Positions 34,401-46,399 of a DNA stretch of 64,000 nt are shown here, one piece after another. The first letter of the stretch is position 1, and each line of letters opens with the position of its first letter. Source of the stretch: Spirodela intermedia (lineage: Eukaryota > Streptophyta > Magnoliopsida > Alismatales > Araceae); NCBI GenBank assembly GCA_902729315.2, contig LR746268.1, positions 3,527,501-3,591,500 on the forward strand, written 5' to 3'. The notes beneath the pieces are model-generated. The model had not been told where the DNA came from. It saw nothing but the letters and a program-made list of their open reading frames with translations, and did no database searches. Position numbers and translations under genes: made by a program.

Positions 34401-37400
34401 ATGAGGCGGTGCAGCAGATGCCAGCTCCTAGGGTTCCTGGCGCTCTTTCTTCTTCCTCCGACGCTGGGGCTCCGGTTCGACCTGCAATCAGGCCACACGA
34501 AGTGCATAGCCGAGGACATCCGCGTCAACTCCTTGTCCGTCGGCAAGTACTCCGTCATCAATCCTAACGCCATTGAGGGCCATCAGTCTCCCCCCCTCCC
34601 GGAGACCCATCGCGTAACTGCGAAGGTACGTTCCCCCGCCACCCTTCCATATGTCTTTCCAAAAGAATTATACCTTCCTTTCTTTGTGATCTCATTTGAG
34701 CGAATATTTTTCTCCCCTCATTTGGTCTTGATTTCTGTTTTCATTTCCCCAGTTATTTTAAAGAATCGATTTTGTTTAATTTCGTTTTGTGGGTCTTCGG
34801 TGACGATTCTTCTCCATCCGCCGTCATATCTTTCATTTCGTGTATCAATTCTTTTCTTCTCAATTTCTCTGTTTAGGTTACTACTCCTCATGGGAACACC
34901 ATACATTCTTCGGAAAACGTCGAGTCTGGGAATTTCCACTTCTCGTCCGGGGAAGATGGGGACTACCTGGCTTGCTTCTGGTCAGCCGACCATAAGCCAG
35001 CTGTGACTATGACCGTAGAGTTTGAGTGGAAGTCTGGCGTTGCTGCAAAGGACTGGCCCAACGTTGCCAAGAAAGGGCAGGTCGAGGTAAGCATCGCAGT
35101 TCTCACCCATTCCTCCGTCTGTCGGACCTCATTGAATTGTACAAAAACCAGGACATGTGATAAGAACTAGCAAGCCTAAGCCGTGTGGTGGGTGATAATT
35201 CGAGGTGTTTTTTGAATCTCACTAGTCGAACAGATAAACTTGAAGAGAGAGTATGTCTTAGAAACATAAGCATATGTGTTGTTTGTATCTCATTGTCTCT
35301 TCTTAATGAGAGAAAATCGCATCCCACTGATTGAAGGACAAAATAAACTAGCCGGAATACATTCTTGAATCTATAGAATCCGTACCTCAACAATTTGCCC
35401 ATCATAAAATCATCCTGGACTTGATATAATGTGATTGAAAATAAACCAGGATTTGAAATATTTATCCCCGGATGTACAAACATCTTGAAGAGGATGAGAG
35501 ATCGCTTTGGTGAATCACCATGCTATCATCGTCTGTTGCAAACGAAAACATGACATCTATCTGAAGCTTTCTTCTTGAAAATTTGATGGGTCTGAAGTTG
35601 TTTCTTCCCTCAGAGTTTTCTCCTATAAGGATTTCAGCTGCAGCTTTGTTTCATAAAACAGCTTGGTCTTTTTCAAATTTCAGATTTCTGGCCATGTTGA
35701 GGAAAAAACTGCCCAGAATAACATCAACCAGTGCAAAAGTCCCCGGTTTCCTGGGTCCAACCAGCCTGTGGTTGCACGTTTTCCGGCTCTCTTTCTCATG
35801 TCTCCGTAGTGCCATTTTGCGGCTTCCACTGCCTTTGTGTGCGAGTACTCCCATCGTTTCAAGGACTCTTTCCCTCTAGAACTCATTGAAGTTTTTCTTT
35901 TGAACTCTTAACCAGCAAAAGACATGGTTTTCTGCCATCCTAAGTGCCTCTACTGTCTAGTCATGCCTCCTTTCCTGACAACCCTTACAATTTTTATGAT
36001 TTCTGTTCCTGTGGGAGTTCATAGAGTAACGAAAAGAAATAAATAAAAACCAATTTTATTCCTCACAGAAGACATGGGTTGATACACATTAGATTAAGTG
36101 ATAGTCCGAATTAGAAAGTATACCAACCTTGGTTTTCTAAAATACTGTAGCTGATGGTAATGAAAAATATTTCTGATTTCCTTATTGAGTCTCACTTGTT
36201 CTCGCCTGGGGATCTTAAAAAGCTTATACTACCCATGTCTAAACACTTGTTCTAGTTGGGGACTGTCTCTTCTGTCCATGGTACAACCTGGATCAAGTCT
36301 CTTGATTAGCATTATTACCATGGCTTCTGAGCACTTGAATATAAATTTCAGTTGTTTTGAATGTTTAACCTAGCTGTAATGCTGTTGCATCTGATTTTAA
36401 TTTGCAAAAGTACTTGTCGTACATAATTTCTTATGGTTTTCTCTGTCAGCATCTTGAATCCTTTCGGTCACTTCATTGCAACAGCATCTGCATTTCTCTT
36501 TCCTTTCAGGGAAATAGTGATGCTTAGCATTGCAGTTCGCAATAAGCCTGGAGAAAAGATTGGTTTTTCCCTATAGCCTAGATGCATTTGCTCTAATTTT
36601 TTTTACTGAAATTACGATAGTATTACTTAGGAACAAAGGATGAATATGCACAATGGAACACATTCATAACATGCTTTTGAAAGTTCATGAAAGTGGTTGC
36701 TACATATTCGTGAATGATTGAGAAATTGCTGTCCACGTTCAGTTTCCAATTTCGTGATATTCATCTTTTTCGTTATTTCTGTATATATGTGAGAGAAGAA
36801 TGAGCCACCGTGTAGAATTAATTCATCCACTGTTATTGTTAGTGTCACATACTTTAGTATAGGATAGCTCTGTGTAGAATGAAATTGCTTAAGCCAAATA
36901 ATGTAGGCATGGAAGTAATGCAAATCCAAGCCATCCATTGATTATGGTGGAGAAAACTTCATGCTTGTGCAGAGAAATATACTTTCTCCGAAAATAAAAT
37001 GTTCTTCATGGAAGGTGACCAACATAAGGCCGTCCAGTGTGAGAAAATTCTAATTTCAGCCCAATGCCAATATCTAGTGTGATTTGCACGCCTCGCGTGA
37101 GGCCACTGGTAAACCCCTGGTTTGTGAACATACTGTGGAAAAGTATTCAGTATGGTTTAAGTTTGTAATTATTCAGGTATCATCGACCTTTTGGGAAAAA
37201 TACATACAGTTTGTCCTTTTCCACTGATATTGATTGGCTGGAGGTCCATTTAGCCGATTCACTGTCTAGGATATGAACTGAATGAAATAGTAGAAAATTG
37301 CAGAAGAAGATCACGAGGAGATGCAGAAGTTATTACACCACTGACATTTGTACCGAGTTGGTACAGAGTGAAGACAGGATGAAAGCAGTCAAGCAAAGAA

Positions 37401-38717
37401 GATATTCCCTTGCCTATCAAGCCGTCAAGCAGTCAGCTGCGCTGCTGGATGAGGATTGAAATTTTTCATGATAGTTTTTCTGTTTAATTTTACCCTCTCT
37501 TTATTCTTATTTTGTCACATGCTTCATCATCAGTTTCTCTCTTCATTTCTCAAGAAAAATTAGGTTATTTCTTTGTGGATGCCGCCTTTATACGGAGGCA
37601 ACAATCAGTAATTCTGCATCCAACCTTATGTGATTGAATTCCTTGTCTCACTATCAATTTTATGAGTACGAAGAACAAAAACTGATCAATCTTCTGTGAC
37701 CCATCTAATTGGGGGTGATCAGATGACGATGGAGCAGCGTCATGGTCTAGTTTCTGGTTTCAAGTATGGATCTTAGAGCCAATGAACTGTCCTGTCCTCT
37801 GATGCTTATAGAAGTGCATAAAAACACGAAAATTCAAAAACGAGTAATGTCACTGAAGTGTCGTTATGTTCTTCTCTCAAGGGGATTGCTTACCCTGGAG
37901 AATTGTGGGATTGAGTAAAGAAAAGTCTGGGGGCAGTGCTTGCCCAACCAACACCTTCGGATCCTTCTCTGACCTCCTAGGTGACAATCTACGGCTAGGT
38001 TTAAGATTGGCACCAGAAAACGCCATTGAGCTCGGTGGATCGTGTCAGAGTGCTGAACTCCGATTGAAGGCATAGATAGGTTCCACGTTTTCTAACATAA
38101 TGAGGGGTTGTGTTCTCCCTCAATCTTTGTTGAGAGAGGGTTGATTCAGTTTGGACGTGAAGCCGCGCTTTGATATCCAACTTTCCTCCATATACTGTAA
38201 AAAACCCTTGTTAAGAGTTGAAACATGTTCTTGAATTTGGTCTCCATATTTCATCTGAAATCAGATGCATTTGCTCTTCTGTTTGAAGCTTAGAGTGGGA
38301 TCCGTATGAACCCTTCAAATGGAAGCTCCTGCTTTTTATGAAGAAGAGTAAGGCAGAAAATTGGCATGATTACAATATTTTTTTGTTTTGTTCTTGTCCT
38401 TGTCCCAGATGATGGAAGCGGAGCTGAAGAAGATGGAAGAGACCGTCCAATCTATCCATGATGAAATGTTTTACCTTCGCTCACGGTACGTGCGCTCGGT
38501 ACGGCGTGGTCTTTGGTTTCTCAAATGCTTTCCACGGTCTGATAGTTGTTGCATGGCTGCACATTTTTTCAGGGAGGAAGAAATGCAGGAGCTGAACAGA
38601 ACGACCAACTCCCGGATGGCCTGGCTGAGCTTCCTCTCCCTTGGCGTGTGCCTCTCTGTGGCGGGGCTGCAGCTGTGGCATCTGAAGACCTTCTTCGAGA
38701 GGAAGAAGCTTCTTTAG
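34401..38717 (+). CDS. p24-delta type transmembrane cargo receptor, complete, 4 exons
   Basis: Type I membrane protein of the p24 (EMP24/GP25L) family that cycles between ER and Golgi in COPI/COPII vesicles and helps sort cargo such as GPI-anchored proteins. Exons: 34401-34625, 34877-35086, 38409-38485, 38573-38717, joining in frame to 657 bases, 218 residues. Residues 1-23 are a signal peptide (LLGFLALFLLPPTLGL). The lumenal GOLD domain follows with Cys at 35, in HTKCIAEDI, and a partner Cys in GDYLACFWS. A coiled coil (ELKKMEETVQSIHDEMFYLR) precedes the membrane span (WLSFLSLGVCLSVAGLQLW). The tail HLKTFFERKKLL carries the Phe-Phe and dilysine KKxx signals for COPII and COPI. Intron 2 is 3.3 kb and shows no gene. 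An in-frame ATG at 34335 lies in the gatc repeat and is unlikely to be used. Confidence 0.95.
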
Positions 38718-39420
38718 AGCGGTACTCCTGAGTGCAGAGCGGCAGAGCGTCGTTTTTCTGTCTCTCTCCCTCTACCCCCCCACCCGCCCGCCCCCTCGCC
38801 TCCTTCATACTGCATTGTTCTCTCTTTGAGTAGCAGCTTTAACCATGAACGGCTCGCCACAGGACAGAAAAATAGAGGTCAAACGTTTTCCTCACGAGTA
38901 TAAGTTCCTGCTCCCGCCTGTTGGGGGCCGAACTGCTTCAGTCGCCGTCGTCACTTCCCCTTCGCCGGAGAAGTACTCGCGCCGATCAAGCTGCCGCCGT
39001 ACATTTCCGTCTCTCTGAGCGATGACAGTACATCTGTTGCCTTCACGCCGAAAAGTAATAGAAGAATGCTCGTGAACTCGGTTTTGACTAACGCAGCCGG
39101 AACGTCATTGACGGCAGAGTTCGAAAACCGCGTGCGGCGGCAGAGATTTCAGCGAAGGATCGTACTTTCAACGTTTCTTCTATCGCAAGCATTGACAATG
39201 CAGTGACTTTCTTCTACCCATTCATTTCCTGAGAGAAATTCTGGGCCTCCGAGTGGAGGTTCGTCCTTTCAGCAGCTAGAAATACTCAGGAGACGGTCTC
39301 ACCCCCCAAGATCAAGTCGTCGGGTCTGACTTTTCTTCCTGGGTCTGTCTCTCTCCCCGGCCCCTGGTGGGCAGTTCGCCCGCCAGGCTCCATCCTCTGG
39401 GACGATCCGTTCTCCGTCTC
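38718..39420. other. Spacer between p24 and the nonaspanin copy
   Basis: Contains the p24 3' untranslated region and then GC-rich sequence upstream of the nonaspanin copy. No gene or clear TATA box is seen. Confidence 0.5.
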
Positions 39421-41339
39421 ATGGCCGGCGGCTCTCGGTCTGTTTCGGCCTTGTCCTCCTCTGTTCCTTGTTTTCCGGCGACTGCCTATCCAGCCAAGGG
39501 TGGCGATACATGAGCTATCGTCACGGTGAGGAGATCTATGCTCTGGCCGGCCCCATGTCTAGTGTTCTCAATCATCTTCCCATGGATTACTACCCCCTCC
39601 CGTCCTGCGAAACCCCTCAGGGGGGACGGCCTCCCGCCCCACGGAATCTAGGGGAGATTATCGCCTCAGGGACCATCCGGAGTTCTTCGCCCTACAGATT
39701 CCGGGTTAATGTCAACGAGTCCCTCTACCTGTGCACCACGGCCCCCCTTACCCGACGAGACGTTCATCTCCTGGTGGATCGCAAGCTCAAGGGTTATATA
39801 GTCAACATGTTCCTCGACGATTTGCCTCTGTTGAGCTTTGACCAGGATTTCTCATTCAAGACTATCAAAGGTTTCCTCTTCTCCGACATGAGCGTTTACC
39901 CGGTCGATCAGGTGTACGTCCGCAATCATCTGAAATTCAGGATATCGCTGCACGAGGTTGAAGCTGGCACTGGGATGCCAGAAGTCGAAGATCCCCCCCG
40001 CCCGTCCGCGGCCTCATACGAAATAGTTGGATTTGAGGTCGTGAAACCGTGCAGTGTCGCACGCCGCCCCGGGGAGGAGTTGAATCTCAGCATGTACGAG
40101 ACGATCGACCCCCCGGACTGCCGGTGGGACAGGAACAATTTCATGGAAGCCAGGCCGGGCGAAAGGGTGACCTTCACCTACGAGTACGTCATGAGCAGGA
40201 ACATCTCGTGGAGCTCGAGATGGGATCGGTGCTACGTCGACGAAGGCCATGATCCCCTGTTTTCCTTAGCCAGATCATCGGGGAAACTGCTCCTTTTTGT
40301 GATAGTCTTCTTCGTTAAACACTGGAGATCGACCCTGAGAGAACTGGCGACAGTGACGACGCAAACGGTACCGTCAGACGGCGACGGAAGACTCAGGTAA
40401 ATGGCCGGATCCCAGGGTGGAAGCTGATCGCAGGAGAGATATTCAGGCCGCCGAGTTGCCCGAAGCTCCTCTGCGCCGCGGTCGGTACGGGCGTCCAGAT
40501 CTTCGTGGTGGCCTTCGTATGCGTCGCTCTGGGGGCCCTCAGCGTAATTTACCCGTCCCCCAGCGGAATCCTGTTGACCTGGATTTTAAATTTCTACCTG
40601 CTCTTCGGGGCCCTCGGCGGGTACGTCGGGGCACGCCTGTGGAGGAACATCACTGGAGGCTACGAAGGTTGGACGTCGCTGTTCTATTCAACGGCAGCTC
40701 TGTTTCCAGGCGTAGTCGTCCTCGCCGTCGGCACGCTCTCTTCTTTCCTGTGCCTCCTCGCGCTGTGGGGCGGCGTCTTGTCGCCGGTGACGTTCCTGGG
40801 AGGGTTCCTGGCCGCGAGGAGGCGCTCTTACCCGGTCAGCAACGCCGTGATCCCCCCCCATCCGAGGGGGGAGGCGGCCGCAACCGCCGGCATACGCCAG
40901 GGGCTTTTGTGGGTGATGATCGTCGCTTTCAGCTACCTCATATTCGCCGATATCGAGCGCGAATTCCGCTTGGTCATCGATAGCCTCTGCTATGGGCGGT
41001 ACTACAAAATCACCGCCTTGACGACTGCGACCGTGCTGCTGTGGGCGATAGCGTGCAGCACTTACTCAATCATCGTGGCTTATTTTCACATCTACGCGGG
41101 CGACAGCAGATGGTGGTGGAAATCGCTCCTGGTGTCGGGCTTCAGCGGAGCGCACGCCTTCTTCATTGCCGTCCGTTACCTGGGCACCCACTTCCTGGGG
41201 CCCTTTAGCGTGCCAGAGATAATCACCCTCTGGTACTCGGTGGTGGCGGGCGCTCGGTGTGGCGGTGGCTTCAGGGGCCGTGGGCTTTCTATCCACACTC
41301 TACTTCGTTCGGTTCTTGTATGCATCTGCCAAACTATGA
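39421..41339 (+). pseudogene. Transmembrane nine (TM9SF/TMN, nonaspanin) copy, intronless, broken by frameshifts
   Basis: Intact TMN proteins are Golgi/endosomal nonaspanins of about 600-650 residues with a lumenal N-domain and nine membrane spans. This copy matches along its length but in three frames. The first block (to 40400) has a signal-like stretch, then LPMDYYPLPSCETPQ, NLGEIIASGTIRSSSPYRF, VYVRNHLKFRISLHE, YEIVGFEVV and FTYEYV...SRWDRCY. The frame then stops at 40398-40400, while GWKLIAGEIFRPP and the membrane spans continue from about 40415 in another frame. Near 41245 the frame shifts back, and the family-like end GFLSTLYFVRFLYASAKL stops at 41337-41339. The ATG at 39421 is itself out of frame with the signal-like stretch. 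The copy is GC-rich without introns. It may be a decayed gene, or an active gene with assembly indels in G/C runs. Confidence 0.75.
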
Positions 41340-41561
41340 AGATGACCTCCATCCGTACTCTCTCTCTTCACTGCATTAAAACAAGAGTTTTCAAGAGCGC
41401 CGAGGAGTTTTCAATCTCTCCCAGGTCGAGGGGAAGAGCCGAGATCAGCTCATACTGTCATCACCCAACTTTCATTCAGTCTACGCATCCATGCGTACAA
41501 CTTTTCTTGCCCTCACGAACGCTGGGAAAGGCTGTAACACCATCACCTCACGAGCGCCACA

Positions 41562-41646
41562 TCAGTTCTTCCTACCCTCGCACAGAATCACGTGGTAGCC
41601 ATGCCTGCAATGTTAAGTCGGATGGAGCGCCAGAAAATCCATGCAG

Positions 41647-41688
<42 letters not shown>

Positions 41689-44600
41689 AGATGAAAGTAA
41701 GAAGAGCGTGGTGCGTACGTTGATTTGAACGGTGCGCTGGTCGCTCCGATGAGGGTGCTAAAGGCCACGTCCTGAAATGGCCCCGCCATCTTCCCCCGAG
41801 GGAACCATCCGAGGTCTCCACCCTTCTTCCCGGAAGGGCACTCCGAATACTCCGCTGCGATCTGGGGGATAGACAAGATCCACACCTTCAGTTAACCGCG
41901 AACAGTAGAAACAAGGAAAATATAGTGCCTGCAGCATCAGCGCAGATGTACACACCCCTTAACCAAGGGAGAGGGAAACGACGGCAAGCTCTGTGGAATC
42001 ATGACCTGAAAGAGCCTTCACTACCTCAGACGCAAGCTTTGGCCTCCTCAAGAGAGGCAGCCTGCCTGAGAGTCTCCTATCATGGTTAGTGGAGGGCAGT
42101 TTCCACGTCACTCCAAATTCCCACTCCAACAGTGACCAAGCCGAATCTTCACTATTGACAGCAACCATCTGCTCCTCAACACATCTAATACTAAATCCTG
42201 CCTCGGATATCTGCAGCACCTACCGAAAGGGACGACGGCAAACACAGCCGCATTCCCTGCAAAAACCCACAACCAAGCTCATTCGCTCCCCATACCTGAC
42301 CCACCAATATCAGCCAACATCTCATCTTCATGTTGCATACATCTCTCGGATCTCTTCAGGTTGCTCCCCTTACCACCCTCGTCCTTCACATCCAATGGAA
42401 AAAGAATGTCCATGTTTGCGCTCTTAAATCTTCATCAATGTAACATCCCTCTAGTCAGAATGCAATCTCTCGATGTATTGAATCGAGAACGAAGATTTCC
42501 CCCCACGAAGAATCTTTCTTTCCACAAGAATTCCTCGAATTACAAGAATTCCTCCATTAAGTACTGTATATGGTGTTTACTTCCTCATCAGAAAAGAAGC
42601 ATTGAAAGTCTTCATTGGATTACCACTTTAACTGAAATGGTGCAAGGGGTCCATATGTTAAGGATCCTACTAGCAAGCTGTACGCATCTTCCTCATACAC
42701 ACCTAACAAGGATTCCTAGTTAGTAAGTGTACACTCCATGAAGCATGACTCGCCTACAATCCCTTCAGAAAAGGTCATAACAAGTGAGGCCCTCACTGAG
42801 TGATGAAAGACAACAACTCGAATATTCAGACCTAAAGTAACATGGATCCAATAACTCACGCTAACTACTAGGGTTCTTCCTATTCAGTTCTCTTTTTTCC
42901 TTCTGATCATTGTCTACATTCTTTTTTACTTTGAGGTAACAAGCTTACCTATATATTTTCCTAACTGGGGTTTCATCTCTGTAAATACACCAGAACATTT
43001 CGCGTGCAGAGAATTTTTCTTAACTGCACAGGGTAGACCCATCTTCATGTAACCAAACTGTGAAAGGCCTGATTCCTTTTCATGCTTCTTCTGTCCCTCG
43101 AATTCTGCACCGCATCAAAGCGTTGGTCGATCTGGCATCCACGAAAAGAACTAGTCCTGCTGTTCAGGACCTAAAAAGAAGGAAGCAAGAAGTAGCCCGT
43201 CTGACTATTGGTCAGATGGTAACAAGACCAAACTTTAATAGCCATGCTACGTAAAAGAAGCATTAGGGGCTTCCTTGATTAAGATAGAAGTAATTTCATT
43301 GAAGACGATTACCTTTGCAAATTCAGCTGGAGGAACCTTGTCACCATTGCTTAGCCAGCCATCTTGTAACTTTTTGTATGCCTCATTAATCTTACCTTGC
43401 TTCTCACACAGGATGTGCCTTGCTGCATCCAAAAAGCCTCAACGTAAGCTGGATGACATGAGCGGATTGTTTATGAGAAAAAAGTGGAGCCTTCACTGAA
43501 GTCCAGCACACATCACTGAAAATGAATGCAGAAAAAAGAGGACGAACTGCACGTATACGAAGGATATTGTATCTCATGGTCTGATAAAGGAATTTAGTGA
43601 TTGAAAACTAAGTAACACGTATACGAAGTACACAGGCTTTCCTACACTAAAAGAGGAGAAATATACCATGATGACTGTGGGTAACTTCTCCACAACAACT
43701 CCTTTCCAGCAATGATGAAACATACAATAACACATGAATGACCAAATTTCGACTTCTAAGGAAATTATACAACCGTATAAACTTAGGACTGTCATCAATG
43801 ATCGACATCTAAAATCTGGTGAGGCAATTTCATACATCCTCGAAGATTCAAAAGGGTAATAAGCTCAAGTTTACCTTCTCTTCATCCCCCCAAGAAGACA
43901 GTCAAATAAAAAGTCATTAATAGAAGTTTGGAAGACATTGTGCAGTGTTGTTGTTGGTTTTATCCGGGGGAATGGCATCCTTTCAACCACTTTTACGAAC
44001 TTTACCGTCCTTTCTGAGTAGGCGGATCAACGAACCATGAACAAGACAGGATTATGTTCAGAAAGAGCGCACTCAAAGGTACAATGAGCGACTGGGAAGC
44101 ACCCAGAAGAATCTTTGTGACGAGATATAGTTCGGGTTTTATTTCTGAATGGAAAATTTGTCCCCTTAACATTTAAGCAAGAAGTTATAAAAGCTCGAGG
44201 GATGGATGTTAAAAGTTGTAAAGAAAAAAGATAATCATGGGAGACCGATGTTGTTTCATAGGAAAGCTCAGGTACCAAGAATTAAACTCGAGGATGTGCT
44301 GTGTTAGGCCCTGGGAGGCTCTCGTCATTTCCAAGTCAGTAAATAGTTAATGAAGCAACCTCTCTTTCCTTGGTCTTTTGTTTTCTCACCTAGTCACAAG
44401 AAAAAAGGGCTACTCAAAGGTCAAATGGTACTGTCTGTACCCCAAAAGGGATTTTCTTTCCTAATCCCAATGAGGGTATCCTAAAGAATGCATCGATCGA
44501 GTGCCACTATAAGTTCCACTTCTCTCTCTAGTATACAGACGCCCGCCCTATGATGCGGGAAATAAGTGACAGTAAAGGCTCCCATGAGCAAACTCCCTGA

Positions 44601-45177
44601 AAGTCTTTAGTTCCTTCTCGGAAAGAGAGTGCTGCCTCTGAACATACTTGTCTACGCTTCCAGAAACTGGTTCACCCCCTCACCCGCCTGACGGATATCA
44701 AATAAGGCGTGCTCCATCCCTTTCTGTAATTCACTTTCCTAATTTTCTCATGCGTCAGAAATGTTAGTAGATCATCGCGTTTGTACGACGCATACCACTC
44801 CATGATCAACTCCTCGAATTCGAGTATGAAAGGATGTCAACAAAAAACGAGAAAAAAGCAAGGTTCCTTTTCTCCTCCGCCAGAACAAACGAATCTCGCT
44901 TTTGGGAAATGCCGACAGGATCAACTGATGATAACCCAAGAAGCTCTTATATCCGTATTAGGGCCGAGCAGGAAATGGTTTCCCTCGGGGGTGGAGGAGG
45001 GTGGGAGAGGTGGGGAAAAGAGCAACCTTTGACATAGGTACAGGTGCCAAGACCATCCGAAGACTTTCCAACCTTCCCTTTTCCCTTAGCACCGCCGTCG
45101 TCTGCCCCACCGCCGGATGGTTGCTTCCCTTTGCCCTTGCTTCCCGAAGGCTCCTTCGACTTCGAGTCCTTGCCCAT
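41562..45177 (-). CDS. Parvulin-type prolyl isomerase (Par14/PIN4-like), complete, 4 exons
   Basis: Small peptidyl-prolyl cis-trans isomerase; animal Par14 binds DNA and pre-ribosomal particles. Exons: 45177-45027, 43422-43313, 41861-41719, 41604-41562, joining in frame to 447 bases, 148 residues, as in plant homologues. Residues 1-45 are a basic Lys/Gly/Ser-rich tail (MGKDSKSKEPSGSKGKGK), typical of Par14. The parvulin domain starts at about 48 with TYVKARHILCEKQGKI, continues with LSNGDKVPPAEFAK, IAAEYSECPSGKKGGDLGWF, PRGKMAGPFQDVAF and APFKST, and ends HGYHVILCEGRKN. The two substrate-side His (in ARHIL and HGYH) and the MxGPFQ motif are present. There is no WW domain and no phospho-Ser/Thr basic patch, so it is not Pin1. 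The introns of 1.45 and 1.6 kb carry unassigned frames. Confidence 0.93.
41649..41684. repeat. (GA)n microsatellite
   Basis: About 18 GA units in the last intron of the parvulin gene, 35 bases before exon 3 on that gene's donor side. It creates Arg-Glu and Ser-Leu repeats in chance frames. Confidence 0.95.
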
Positions 45178-46399
45178 AGCCGCTCGTCTTGTCGAGAGAT
45201 AGATACTTGGCTGAGATCAAAACAACCGCAGAGCAGACCGACTCAAATGAATCCCAACTGTAGTTCAGAATGTGAACAAATATTAAAATTCTATGAACAC
45301 GGCACGTCTAAGCGTGCCGAAGGCGTTTTTGTCACTGTTCCATCTGTCAAATCGGTCGATCGAAGGATTAAATGACAAGCCGGTACATATGAATAAAATA
45401 AATGGCACGTAGGAGATAATCCCAAGGTTTATTATTAAATGCCGAGTGATTTCCCTGTAGTCTTTAACAATATTTATTTCTGTGTAGATGATATTCCAAA
45501 AGATTTTTTTTTATGGGCATTATTCCACTTAATCTTATCTCTGTCTCTCTCGCTCGCTCGCTTCATCTTATCTTTGATGTTTGCTACACTTTTGTACCTT
45601 TTAACTAATAATGTGAAAATACATAATTCAACAAAAATAGGAGCACAAAATTATAATGAATTCTGATGGGATTTGAACTCAATTGATCTGTAGTCTATTG
45701 GATAAACTTAAAAAGTATCTATAATGGAAATATATGTAATCATTTTAAAATTATATCTTGATGTGAGTAATTGTTGAAGTTATCTACATAATGTTCTGGA
45801 TGTTTTGTCAATCTTTCAAAGAATTACATTCTTTAAATGATGTGTTCTGAATGAAAAGAGGCTCACGGGATGAATCATGATGTCTCAAACTAGCACCGTA
45901 GATACTTGAAATAAAAAATCAGTGCTTAAAGATTTTGCAATCTACATTAAATATTTTTTTTTGATACTTGTATTCATTATACACTTTTCTAGCATAGATA
46001 AGTTATGATCAATGGAAATCTCTATTCATCAAAAGATATTTGAAAGAAGAAAAGTCACATAGAGAATAATACAGCTTTACATATAAGTCATAATTATTGG
46101 GCAATAACATACTCTAGCTAACTTTTTATTTATTTCCCTATTAATCACCTTAGACTTTTATTAGTTGTATCATAATTAGATTTACAGAAACCCAAAAAAA
46201 GGCTTAATATCCACCATAATTGTATATTTCCTTATACTTTTAGGGGTCACTTGGGTCTTGTGCTATCTAGTTTTTAAGGTTATTTTTATTTTATTTCATC
46301 ACTTTTTAGAGAAGATATATAAAGGACTACTAAAATAATTTGTTATGAAAATATTTTTCACTTTTTAGGAAAAATATAATGGATTCCTATACACCCCTC
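45178..46399. other. Parvulin promoter side and possible 3' LTR of the copia relic
   Basis: The first 200 bases should be the leader and promoter of the parvulin gene. From about 45,650 the DNA is AT-rich. A purine tract read on the minus strand (ttgaggggtg, near 46,400) resembles a polypurine tract, so a 3' LTR of the neighbouring element may lie left of it, but I could not match it to the right-hand LTR by eye. Confidence 0.35.

Noticed and set aside
40417-40983. 188-residue Arg-rich plus-strand frame
   Set aside because: A different frame over the nonaspanin membrane region; the hydrophobic frame is the one that matches the family.
41340-41728. Extension of the 407-residue plus-strand frame beyond the nonaspanin
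   Set aside because: This tail arises after the frameshift near 41245 and runs through the GA repeat and antisense of parvulin exons.
41719-41861. Assignment of the parvulin to Pin1
   Set aside because: There is no phosphate-binding basic loop and the N-terminal tail is Par14-like.
45661-45700. tRNA-like box (gggatttgaactc) near 45,666
   Set aside because: The matching A box and acceptor stem are missing, so no tRNA gene is supported.
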